From NCBI GenBank assembly GCA_965263485.1, contig CBDHHO010000004.1:1612001-1676000 (forward strand): a stretch of 64,000 nucleotides of DNA. Direction: 5' to 3'. A program made the position numbers and the translations under genes. The DNA comes from Haliotispira sp965263485. Lineage in GTDB: Bacteria; Spirochaetota; Spirochaetia; SP-2023. Under the pieces are notes generated by a model. That model saw only the letters and a program-made list of their open reading frames with translations. It was not told where the DNA came from and did no database searches. This document shows positions 8,729-16,968 of the stretch, piece after piece. How positions within the stretch are numbered: position 1 is the stretch's first letter; each line of letters begins with the position of its first letter.

Positions 8729-8743
8729 TATAGTGGGGGGGGG
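8729..8743 (+). promoter_or_regulatory. Possible rnz -10 element abutting a G9 tract
   Basis: TATAGT (8729-8734) is followed directly by nine G residues (8735-8743), about 30 bp before the rnz start codon. No good -35 box is visible. If this is the promoter, transcription would begin in or next to a homopolymer that can change length by slippage. Confidence 0.35.
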
Positions 8744-8774
8744 ACCAAATGAAACGGTCTCCGGGAGTTGAGTT

Positions 8775-9716
8775 TTGCTGGAAATATTTGTGATTGGTTG
8801 TGGCGGGACCCAACCCCTGCCGCGCAGGCACCTCTCATCAATTATGGTGCGGCGCAATGGTCAGTGTTTTTTATTTGACTGCGGCGAAGGCACTCAGGTC
8901 TCGCTTAAGCGGCAAGGGCTGCGCTGGAAAAGTATCTCGCACATGTTCGTCACGCACATTCATGCCGACCATGTTACCGGCATTCCGGGCCTGATGATGC
9001 TCTCCTCCCAGGTGGATCGTACGGAGCCCCTGCACATCATTGCTCCCAAAAAGGTCTGTGAGTTTATTTCAGGTGTATGTAAGAGCCTGAATATCTACAT
9101 CAACTATCCATTCGAGCTACAGCACATCGAATTTAAGCATTGTGTCCAGCTGCTCTACGAAGATGCCGAGTTGCAAATTTCCTGCTTCCCATTGCGGCAC
9201 ACCCAGCCGACTGTAGGCTTTTTAATTGAAGAAAAGCTGCGCCCTGGTGTATTTTCTCCCGAGCGAGCCGTCGCCCTGAGTGTGCCCAAGGGCCCGCTGT
9301 GGGGCGCACTGCAACGCGGTGAGACGGTGCAGAACGGACGCAACGAAATGGTGCTTCCGGAGCAGGTGCTGGGCCCGGCGCGCCCCGGTGCACGTCTGGC
9401 TTTTATGACGGACACTTTGTATCACGAGCAGGCAGCAGAATATGTAAAGAGTGTCGATCTGCTGATTTGTGAGGGTATGTTTGAGGAAGCCCTGGCCGAA
9501 ACCGCCCACGACAAAAAACACATGACGGGCGCAGAGGCGGCCCGGACTGCCCGGAACGCCGGGGTGGGTCAACTGGCTCTAACTCATTTCAGCCCGCGCT
9601 ACCTGGATCGGGACCTCAAAATCTTGCTGCGCGAGGCCAGAGAATTATTTCCCAACAGTATTTTGTGCCGGGATGGTCTGCATTTGGAATTGCTGCCGGG
9701 CTCCGGCTGCCGATAA
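8775..9716 (+). CDS. rnz: Ribonuclease Z (tRNA 3'-processing endonuclease)
   Basis: The 313-aa protein has the metallo-beta-lactamase fold of tRNase Z. The zinc motif H61-I-H63-A-D65-H66 sits in VTHIHADHVTGIPG. Further ligands are in FPLRHTQPTVGF, AFMTDTLYH and LALTHFSPRY. The enzyme cleaves 3' trailers from tRNA precursors that lack an encoded CCA, and it lies directly downstream of tRNA-Leu(GAG), which lacks CCA. The start is TTG (8775) with GGGAG about 10 nt upstream; no earlier in-frame ATG fits the conserved beginning MLEIFVIGCGGTQPLP. Length is normal for the short bacterial form. Confidence 0.95.
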   Translation: MLEIFVIGCGGTQPLPRRHLSSIMVRRNGQCFLFDCGEGTQVSLKRQGLRWKSISHMFVTHIHADHVTGIPGLMMLSSQVDRTEPLHIIAPKKVCEFISGVCKSLNIYINYPFELQHIEFKHCVQLLYEDAELQISCFPLRHTQPTVGFLIEEKLRPGVFSPERAVALSVPKGPLWGALQRGETVQNGRNEMVLPEQVLGPARPGARLAFMTDTLYHEQAAEYVKSVDLLICEGMFEEALAETAHDKKHMTGAEAARTARNAGVGQLALTHFSPRYLDRDLKILLREARELFPNSILCRDGLHLELLPGSGCR

Positions 9717-9805
9717 ACCGGAAGACTCCCGGGAATTAGCAATCCCAAGCGGAATTTCGCCTTGCCGTGAATAAGCAGTTTCGCCAAAAGGAACGTGCAG
9801 GTTTG

Positions 9806-9824
9806 GGAATTTTTAGAGGTACCC
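9806..9824. repeat. Solo right terminal repeat of the MITE family
   Basis: GGAATTTTTAGAGGTACCC ends at 9824 and is followed by TTAA, a target-like tetranucleotide. It lies between the convergent ends of rnz and xylA. The preceding 80 bp show no clear left end. Confidence 0.6.
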
Positions 9825-9927
9825 TTAATTTCTAATTTTTGAGAGCTTTTGCGATATTTACGAGAATGCGGTCTTGCGTATTTCAGGTTTGATCGAGAAC
9901 TGTGCACCAGTCTCCAAGACCCCGTTA

Positions 9928-11256
9928 TTAGGCCATATCCATATAGCGGTTCAGCAGGCTTTGTAGCTGCTCTTGGCGGCCTGAGCTGTTTTGGATTGGT
10001 GCAGCCGATAGGGCGTGTCGCTCAAGGTCTTCCAAGCTCAGTTTTTTTGCCCGGATTTCGGCTCCAATACCTTGCTCGTAGCCTCTGTAGCGTTCTTGCA
10101 ACACTGCTTCGAGCACCCCGTCTTCCCAGAGTCTGGCGGCAATTCTCAGGCCCTGGGCGTAAGTGTCGATTCCCAAGATGTGGCCGTAGAGCAGGTCGTC
10201 CGGTGCAAATGAGCCTCGGCGCACACGGGCATCAAAATTCAAGCCACCTGTGGTAAAGCCCCCGGCACGCAGGATTTCGTACATCACCAGGCTGGCTTCG
10301 TAGACGCTGTAGGGAAACTCATCGGTGTCCCAGCCCAGCAACAGGTCGCCCTGGTTGGCATCAACGCTGCCAAAAATTCCGTTGTCGGCTGCGTAGCGCA
10401 GTTCATGTTGCATGCTGTGGGTGGCCAAGGTGGCGTGGTTGGTCTCCAGATTCATTTTGAAGCGTTGCTCCAAGCCGTTCGCCCGCAGGAAACTAAGTAC
10501 TGTAGCGGTATCGAAATCATATTGATGCTTGGTCGGTTCTTTGGGTTTGGGTTCAATGTAGAGAGCGCCCTGAAAGCCGATTTTGTCTGCATAGGCGGCG
10601 GCCATTTGCAGCAGGTAGGCCAAGTTTTCCAGCTCCAGCTTCATGTTGGTGTTGAGCAGGTTTTCGTAGCCTTCGCGCCCGCCCCAGAACACATAGCCTT
10701 CGCCGTTCAGACGTAGGGTAAGTTCCAGTGCTTTTTTGACTTGGGCTGCGGCGTAGGCAAATACTTCGGGGTTGCAGCTGGTGGCCGCCCCGTGCACAAA
10801 ACAGGGATTTTTGAACAGGTTGGCCGTGCCCCACAGCAGCTTCTTGCCACTGGCTTTCATTTGTTTTTCTATTTCGTCTGCGATTTCGTCCAGAATTTGG
10901 TTGCTTTGAGCTAGTGTTTCGCCTTCGGGCGCTATGTCGCGATCGTGGAAGGCGAAGTAATCAATGTTCAGTTTTTCCAGTAGTTCGAAAAAAGCTCCCA
11001 CGCGGGATTTGGCTTTATTTACTTGGCCGCTGAGATCGGCGGTGTGTCCTTCATCCCAAGGGCGTTGCATGGTGCCCACGCCAAAGGGGTCGTTGCCTTG
11101 GTTGCAGAGGGTGTGCCAGTAGCATACGGAATAACGTAGTTGTTCGCGCATGCTTTTGCCCAAGATTGTTTCGTCCGGGTTGTAATAGCGGTAGGCCAGG
11201 GGGTTTTTGCTGTCCCGGCCTTCGTACTGTACTTTGGGTCTCTCGAAATAGCCCAT
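9928..11256 (-). CDS. xylA: Xylose isomerase
   Basis: The 442-aa class II xylose isomerase converts D-xylose to D-xylulose in the cytoplasm. Family motifs are clear: YFAFHDRDIAPEG (catalytic H104 and partner D107), LLWGTANLFKNPCFVHGAATSCNPEVF, VFWGGREGYE, the metal-binding YIEPKPKEPTKHQYDFD, and SVDANQGDLLLGWDTDEFP. No xylulokinase or xylose transporter gene is adjacent; the GH3 enzymes in the window could supply xylose. The RBS (AGAGGAG) lies in sequence that matches the MITE terminal repeat (11257-11275), and a 56-bp mini-element sits 45 bp upstream. Its expression signals may therefore be transposon-derived. Confidence 0.97.
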   Translation of the reverse strand: MGYFERPKVQYEGRDSKNPLAYRYYNPDETILGKSMREQLRYSVCYWHTLCNQGNDPFGVGTMQRPWDEGHTADLSGQVNKAKSRVGAFFELLEKLNIDYFAFHDRDIAPEGETLAQSNQILDEIADEIEKQMKASGKKLLWGTANLFKNPCFVHGAATSCNPEVFAYAAAQVKKALELTLRLNGEGYVFWGGREGYENLLNTNMKLELENLAYLLQMAAAYADKIGFQGALYIEPKPKEPTKHQYDFDTATVLSFLRANGLEQRFKMNLETNHATLATHSMQHELRYAADNGIFGSVDANQGDLLLGWDTDEFPYSVYEASLVMYEILRAGGFTTGGLNFDARVRRGSFAPDDLLYGHILGIDTYAQGLRIAARLWEDGVLEAVLQERYRGYEQGIGAEIRAKKLSLEDLERHALSAAPIQNSSGRQEQLQSLLNRYMDMA

Positions 11257-11275
11257 GGGGTTCTCCTCTAAAAAT
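11257..11275 (-). promoter_or_regulatory. xylA ribosome-binding site within MITE terminal-repeat-like sequence
   Basis: On the minus strand the leader reads CCATTTTTAGAGGAGAACCCC directly before ATG (given here across the site boundary). The TTTTTAGAGG part equals the MITE right end, and AGAGGAG is a good SD at normal distance. Compare oppB at 39847, where the same repeat end precedes the start codon. Confidence 0.5.
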
Positions 11276-11300
11276 GGCTGTTATAATCCGGTATATTTAA

Positions 11301-11356
11301 GGGCACCTCTAAAAATTTGCATCTAATGCCAAGCAAATAGCTATTTAGAAGTTCCC
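11301..11356. repeat. 56-bp minimal MITE in the xylA leader/promoter region
   Basis: The left end is GGGCACCTCTAAAAATTTGC and the right end is CTATTTAGAAGTTCCC. The interior adds a short palindrome (ATTTGC...GCAAAT), so nearly the whole unit can fold into one hairpin. It is the smallest two-ended member in the window. Confidence 0.6.
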
Positions 11357-11388
11357 TTTATTATCCTAAATAAATGAGACAATGATAA

Positions 11389-11759
11389 GGGTACCTCTAA
11401 AAATGGTATCGCTTTCTGTGAGAATTGTACAATCGCTCTGCGTCTGCTTTGTCTTCGCTGGCGATTGTACCCCATTTTAATGCCAGCCAAAGGCTCCAAT
11501 ACTTCTCCTGCCGGTGGCAAATGGCACATCGAAGCAGGCCGCAGCCTGCAAACCCTGCCGCAAGGCACCCAGAATTTTGCTCCGTAAAACAGACCGGGTC
11601 TGGCGCAGCATGGGAGAACCGGGGGAGTGCCGTACGCAGCTAGGCCCGACCTTCCCTTTTAAGCAAAAAGCCTGCAAGCCGTTCTTTACTGACGAAGCGA
11701 TTCGGTAACAAGATCGCCGTTTCAAGCGTGAAATTGGGATTTTTAGGGGGACCTCTAAA
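11389..11759. repeat. MITE-family element (about 360 bp) ending in a nested terminal repeat
   Basis: The left end is GGGTACCTCTAAAAATGG (from 11389). Internal modules include TTGTACAATCGC...GGCGATTGTACC, which can pair, and GCGCAGCATGGGAGAACCGG. The right end GGGATTTTTAG is interrupted at its TTAG by a left-type end GGGGACCTCTAAAAG (from about 11747), which supplies the TAG stop codon of the minus-strand tolC-like gene at 11755. Confidence 0.75.
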
Positions 11760-13233
11760 AGTATTGTAGATTGAGTCTGCCCCCCAGTTGCAGCAGCGTT
11801 TCCATGATAGTAAAGACCAGTTCATCGGCGGCGTTCTGAAAATTTTCCAAGCTCTGCTGGGCCTTAAGCAATTCGTCATAGCTGACGATGCCGCGCCCGT
11901 AGGAGAGCTCTGCCTCGCGCAAGCGCTCGCGGGCCACGGCCAGTGAGCTCTGCTGCGCTTCCAGCAACCTCTTGTTCTGCAAAAGCCTCTGCAGCCCGTC
12001 GAGATATTCTAGCCGCTTCTGCCGGGCCTCTTCCTGGTAGACTTCCCGGGCTTGGGTGAGCTGATCGCGGCTCATCTGAATGGCGCGCCGGGAGCCGCTG
12101 AACGGCAGAAACTGGCTCAGGTCCCAATTCAGCTCAATGCTGCCGCTCAAGCTGGTTGCACCCGCAGTTGTGACAATAGGCCCGTTCGAACGGTAGAGCT
12201 CACTACGGATAGGGCTCAACGACAGCGTGCCCTTGACCGCAAACTGCGGCAGCAGAGCCAGATGAGCCTTGCGCAGACCACGCTCGGCATTCTGTAGTTC
12301 CAACTCTTTTTGGCGCAGCTCCGGCATCTGCGGGTCAAAAGAAGGCAGGGCCTGATCGAGCAGAGTACCGACATCCTGCGGCAGGCGGGCCTCCACTTCG
12401 AGCTGCTGCTGCGGCACATAGCCCAGCAACAGGTTCAACGTGCGCTCGGTTTGCCTCCGGACAAATTGCTTGTCCAAAAGCTCGGTTCCACTGCTTTCAG
12501 CCTCATGGCGGGCCCTCAGTAGCTCCAGTCGCGAAATGCGGCCTTGCTCGTAGTCGCGGCGGGCGTAGCCGTAGTACTTGCTCTTGAGGTCGCGACTCCG
12601 TTCGCTGCTCTCCAGCGCCTTGCGGGCTCTCAGCACCTTGTAAACCTGTTGAATCACCTTGATGGCAACGCTTTTGCGCAAGGTCTCCTCACTGATTTTC
12701 GCGGCCTGGTAGGCGGCACTCAGCTCACTCAGACTGGTGAGCAGTTTCATGTCGAACAGAGTAACACTGGCACCCAGATTTACAAAATAGGGGAGCACCG
12801 TATTCCAGGTCCCTGATTCGGTAACTTGGTCACCTTCTCGGGTATAGGGAGTGATGCCCGTTTCGGCTTTGAGAGCAGCGCCGAGATTCAGGCTGGGCAC
12901 AAATTGCAAGTAGAAGGCTTTGCGGGCCGCTTCGGCCTGCTTTGTGCTGCGCTGCTGGGCCCGCAGCTTCAGATTAAAGGCCCAGGCCTGTTCCAGGGCC
13001 TGCTGCACCGACAGGCGCAGCTCTCCCTCTTCGCGGAGCAGACCCCGCCCGATTTCGTCCTCAAATTCCTGCTCCAGCTGCTGAATCAGTTCTTCCAGCG
13101 AACCGGCCGGTTCATCGGGCTGCGAGTCTTCCTGCCCAGCCAGTGGCCAGCGCAGCAGAGAAAGCGCCGAGACGATGAGCAACAGCGAAAATAAAGAGCA
13201 ACGTACCGCACCGCCCTTTTGAAAGTGCTTCAT
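11755..13233 (-). CDS. TolC-family outer-membrane efflux protein
   Basis: The 492-aa protein starts with a signal peptide (MKHFQKGGAVRCSLFSLLLIVSALSLL) and has the two long coiled-coil repeats of TolC-family channels (LSVQQALEQAWAFNLKLRAQQRSTKQAEAARKA in the first half; DQLTQAREVYQEEARQ near the end). It should form the outer-membrane duct for the RND pump encoded upstream; its ATG overlaps the pump's stop by 4 bp. The last codons read QYF then TAG, and the TAG lies inside a MITE terminal repeat. The extreme C-terminus may therefore have been trimmed or replaced when the element inserted. A role in drug or lipid export is inferred from the family. Confidence 0.9.
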   Translation of the reverse strand: MKHFQKGGAVRCSLFSLLLIVSALSLLRWPLAGQEDSQPDEPAGSLEELIQQLEQEFEDEIGRGLLREEGELRLSVQQALEQAWAFNLKLRAQQRSTKQAEAARKAFYLQFVPSLNLGAALKAETGITPYTREGDQVTESGTWNTVLPYFVNLGASVTLFDMKLLTSLSELSAAYQAAKISEETLRKSVAIKVIQQVYKVLRARKALESSERSRDLKSKYYGYARRDYEQGRISRLELLRARHEAESSGTELLDKQFVRRQTERTLNLLLGYVPQQQLEVEARLPQDVGTLLDQALPSFDPQMPELRQKELELQNAERGLRKAHLALLPQFAVKGTLSLSPIRSELYRSNGPIVTTAGATSLSGSIELNWDLSQFLPFSGSRRAIQMSRDQLTQAREVYQEEARQKRLEYLDGLQRLLQNKRLLEAQQSSLAVARERLREAELSYGRGIVSYDELLKAQQSLENFQNAADELVFTIMETLLQLGGRLNLQYF

Positions 13234-16200
13234 ATGCCCTCTCTTCCAAGGTCCCGCAGGCTCAGAGACCGCTCACGTTTGCCCGGAACCATGTTGAGCA
13301 GGCAGGGTATCATAAACAAAGTAAACAGGGTCGAAACACCCAGACCGCCCGCCACTGCAATCCCCAGCGGCTGCAAAACGTTCATTCCGTCTCCCAGAGC
13401 CAGAGCTATCGGCAACATCCCCAGCAGCGTGGTAAACATGGTGATCAGGATCGGTGTCAGACGCAGCGAACACGCATCGACAATGGCGGCCCGCTTGATC
13501 CGGTGCCTCTCGGCCGCCGTGCCGGGAAGCAGTTCGCCCGTGCGCTCCTTCAGGATAATCAGAAAAAAATCTATCATGATAATGGCATTGTTGACCGCAA
13601 CTCCGCCAAGCAAAATCATACCCAAAAGTGAGTTGAGCGAGATGGTGGAATGGCTCAGCCACAGGAAAAACAGGCTCCCGGTAATGCCCAGCGGCACGGT
13701 GACCAGGATAATCAGCGGATACCGGTAGGAACCGAACTGTGCGGTGATGACCAGAAAGACCAGCAGCAGCCCTATCACCAGCGCCAGCGTCAATGAGCGA
13801 ATGGACTCCTGCATCTCTTTTTGCGTGTTGTACCAGCTGTAGCTGACGCCGGGCGCCATGATATCGGGGTTGGCCGCCAGCAGGGCATTGATATCGGCCT
13901 GGGCCTCGGCAATCTGAGACGGAGTGGCCTCTGATTCGCCGGTGCGCAGATCAATCGTGATATAGAACTGACGCTTGCCGTTGGAGCTGGAAATGTAGGA
14001 TTCCTGCCTGTCCTCCTCAAAACGCACAAAATGATGCAGCGGAATGTACTGGGTCTTTTTGTCCACGCTGACCGGAACGGGATGATTGTAGATATCCTGG
14101 TATTCGCGGCCTTTGCCCTGCGGGTTGCGGATGCGGATGGTCTGCGTCTCACTGCTGCCCTTCTTATCCACTTTGAGCTCGCTGACGGTGGCCCCCAGTG
14201 CGTATTTCAGCTCTTTCTTGAGATCCAAATCCGCAAATTTTCGGCTCAGAATTGAGCGGGGCAGCAGGTTCAGAATCGGCTGGGGTTCGGTTGAGGAGGG
14301 TTTGCTGGACACCGAGTAGCGGTAGCCCTGGAAAAAGTCATCCGGACTGAGCCCCTGTTCTGATTCCGCCTGCTCAGCTCCCTCCGCAGGTTCTTCTGCA
14401 CCCGAACAGGGGTTCTCTGCCCCGGTCGGATTGGCATCTTGCTCGCTGTGCCCGCTGTTCAAGGCCGTCTGCCCATCCTGTGCGGACCCTCGGGCCTGCT
14501 GAAAGGCTTGTTCGGCGGCCTGTTCGCGTTGCCGCTGGTCGTTCGCGAGCAGATCTCTGACCCCTTGTAGACTTTCGAGAACCGTTGCCGCTTCGGTGCC
14601 GCGGAACTGCAAACGCAGATCATTGGTCTGGGGCAGGGGCAGCCCGCCCGGATCCCAAAAGTCGACCTCAACGTTATAGCTGCGCGCGGGGTCCAGCACC
14701 GCCAGCTGCCTGCCTCCGCCGAAGCCTGCCTCCGCAGAAGAGCCCGCCGCTTCCTCTGTGCCAGGCCGGCAGTCCGCAGAAGAGCCTGGTTGCTCTGCTG
14801 CTTGCTGCTGTTTGCCTCGATTGAAATCGGCCATCCTCTTGTCAAAATACTTCTGTAAAGCATTCTGCACTTTTGTACTATGTTTGCTGGAACTGAGAGC
14901 TAGGATGATTGAGAGCCAGCGAGGGCCTATAGTCTGACCATAGACCCTTTCGACTTCCGAGCCGCCAATCTGCCGGGCTTCTTCGCTCAGGTCGTCAAGC
15001 AAAGCAACAAATTCTTCCCCATCTTCGTAGCCGGGGTCGACATCGATATCTATGGCTACACGATTGCTGCTGGGTGTGCCGATGATGCTCTGCCGGATGC
15101 GCGGCCCGAGGACACTCAGGCTGAGGGCAAACAGGGTGATGCTCAGGGCAATAAAGCCCCATTGCAAAGCGCGCCGCCCCAAAAAACCGGAGAGCAGACG
15201 GCGGTAGCATGCGACCAGCAGGGCGGAGAAGCGCTCGCTCAGGCGCTCGGCAGAGCCTTGAAACCTGTGCCGCGAGCCTTGCCCGGCCGGCCCTTTGTTT
15301 TTATCCGTGCTGCGCAGCATGTAAAAGGCCAGCAGCGGCACCACCAGCAGGGCGATCAGCAGCGAGCTGAACAGGGCGAAGACAATCGTCTGGGCCAGGT
15401 CGCCGAGGACGGCGCTGGCCAGCGGCGCAGTGAACGAGAGCGGAAAGAACACCACTATGCTGGTCAGTGTCGATGCCAGCACCGGCAGCCAGACTTGCCG
15501 CGTGGCACAGGCAATGGCCTGCCAGGCCCTCAAGCGGGGCTGCTCCAAGCGGATGCGGTGGATATTTTCGGTGACCACAATACTCGCATCAACGACCATC
15601 CCGGTGGCGATAGTCATGCCGCCGAGTGAAATCATGTTGATGCTGATGCCCCGGAAGTACAGCAATATCAGCGATACGGTAATAGTCAGGGGTATTGAGA
15701 AGGCGATCATCACGATGTTGCGCAACTGACCTAGGAAGAGCACGACCACCAGAATCGCCAGCACTGCACCGCTGAGGCCGGCGTAAAGCACATTGCGTAT
15801 GGCCAGATTAATGTAGTCAGCGGGGTCCTGTGATCGGGTGAACTCAACTTGGCTCATCAGCGGGTTTTCGGCTTGCAGTTCGCTAGCGACTTTGTCGAGT
15901 TGCCGCGAGACCAAGGGCATGTTTGCGCCGCTTTCTACCAAAATAACAAACACCAGTGACGCCCGGCCATCAATGCGGGATATTATATAGGGGGGTTCGC
16001 GGCGTATATCGATGTCGGCGATGTCTTTGAGGTAGATCGGCTGGCCACTGCGCTCGGCAACGACCAGCTCGTCCAAGCCGTAGAGCGATAGTTCGCTTTC
16101 TCTCAGACGCAGGTTGACCCATTCGCTAAAGATGCGCAGGCTGCTGACGGAGCTGTTTTCGTTCTTGCGGGAGAGGCTGTCGGCCACCTGGGCAGGGCTG

Positions 16201-16859
16201 ATATTGTACTGCCACATTTTCTGGCGATCCAAGGTTACATTGCCGACCAGTTCTTCGAGTGGATCCAGCAGAATGGAGGCCACTCCGTCGATGGCACTGA
16301 AACGCGGCAGCAGTTCCTGCTTTGCCAGTTGGTAGACAGAATCCAGAAGCAGGGTCCCGGAAGACAGGTCGACAAAGATGGCGCTACCACTGTCTGCAGC
16401 GTCGCGGACGTAAATCGTTGCTTTGTCTTTGATTTTTTGGGGCAGGGACAAAGAGCCGAACCGCTGCTCGACCTGGCGCTTGGCATCTTCAGCCACAATG
16501 CCCCAGTCAAAGTCCAGATCGTAAGAAATCCAGTGCGGGCCGTAATTCCCGCGGATTTCTTTGATATCTTCGATGGTCTGGAAACTCTGCTCTATTATCT
16601 GGCCGTGTTTCTTAAAGAAATCAACCGGAGTCAGATCGCCGCTGGGCATGCCGAAGCCGATTTGGGCACGCGCAACTTTGGGGAAGAGCCCGATGCTGAG
16701 TTTACGGCCGAGGCCGCCGCCCGCGACCAGAGCGAGCAACAGCAGCAGCAGGACGATGCGGCGCCGGGACAGAATATGGTAGACATAGCTGCCCGAGGCC
16801 TCGTCCAGGAGTGTCTGCGTAGAGAGGGATGCGCGGGGGCCGGATAGTGGGTCGTTCAT
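13230..16859 (-). CDS. RND-superfamily efflux permease (AcrB/MdtB type) with low-complexity periplasmic insert
   Basis: The 1209-aa protein is an inner-membrane proton-driven pump. Typical stretches are FTRSQDPADYINLAIRNVLYAGLSGAV (TM2 entry), the TM4 region SLGGMTIATGMVVDASIVVTENIHR with the proton-relay Asp, and, in the C-terminal half, LLGMILLGGVAVNNAIIMIDFFL and a closing GGLGVSTLFTLFMIPCLL. It is longer than the usual 1000-1050 aa because two Ala/Glu/Gln/Ser-rich stretches (roughly residues 660-700 and 760-840) are inserted in the second periplasmic domain. It is the middle gene of an adaptor-pump-TolC operon. The substrate is unknown. Confidence 0.92.
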   Translation of the reverse strand: MNDPLSGPRASLSTQTLLDEASGSYVYHILSRRRIVLLLLLLALVAGGGLGRKLSIGLFPKVARAQIGFGMPSGDLTPVDFFKKHGQIIEQSFQTIEDIKEIRGNYGPHWISYDLDFDWGIVAEDAKRQVEQRFGSLSLPQKIKDKATIYVRDAADSGSAIFVDLSSGTLLLDSVYQLAKQELLPRFSAIDGVASILLDPLEELVGNVTLDRQKMWQYNISPAQVADSLSRKNENSSVSSLRIFSEWVNLRLRESELSLYGLDELVVAERSGQPIYLKDIADIDIRREPPYIISRIDGRASLVFVILVESGANMPLVSRQLDKVASELQAENPLMSQVEFTRSQDPADYINLAIRNVLYAGLSGAVLAILVVVLFLGQLRNIVMIAFSIPLTITVSLILLYFRGISINMISLGGMTIATGMVVDASIVVTENIHRIRLEQPRLRAWQAIACATRQVWLPVLASTLTSIVVFFPLSFTAPLASAVLGDLAQTIVFALFSSLLIALLVVPLLAFYMLRSTDKNKGPAGQGSRHRFQGSAERLSERFSALLVACYRRLLSGFLGRRALQWGFIALSITLFALSLSVLGPRIRQSIIGTPSSNRVAIDIDVDPGYEDGEEFVALLDDLSEEARQIGGSEVERVYGQTIGPRWLSIILALSSSKHSTKVQNALQKYFDKRMADFNRGKQQQAAEQPGSSADCRPGTEEAAGSSAEAGFGGGRQLAVLDPARSYNVEVDFWDPGGLPLPQTNDLRLQFRGTEAATVLESLQGVRDLLANDQRQREQAAEQAFQQARGSAQDGQTALNSGHSEQDANPTGAENPCSGAEEPAEGAEQAESEQGLSPDDFFQGYRYSVSSKPSSTEPQPILNLLPRSILSRKFADLDLKKELKYALGATVSELKVDKKGSSETQTIRIRNPQGKGREYQDIYNHPVPVSVDKKTQYIPLHHFVRFEEDRQESYISSSNGKRQFYITIDLRTGESEATPSQIAEAQADINALLAANPDIMAPGVSYSWYNTQKEMQESIRSLTLALVIGLLLVFLVITAQFGSYRYPLIILVTVPLGITGSLFFLWLSHSTISLNSLLGMILLGGVAVNNAIIMIDFFLIILKERTGELLPGTAAERHRIKRAAIVDACSLRLTPILITMFTTLLGMLPIALALGDGMNVLQPLGIAVAGGLGVSTLFTLFMIPCLLNMVPGKRERSLSLRDLGREGI

Positions 16860-16968
16860 GGGCTCTCAGCTCACTTTAAGATACCGTTGTAGTCGTTGAG
16901 CCCGCCTGTAGTAGCGCGCACAGGGGTGTTCCCTCTTCCGGGAATCTCATCCGCACCGCTTCCGAGGT

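Noticed and set aside
9849..10256. 135-codon plus-strand ORF
   Set aside because: Mostly antisense to xylA, with no protein-like features.
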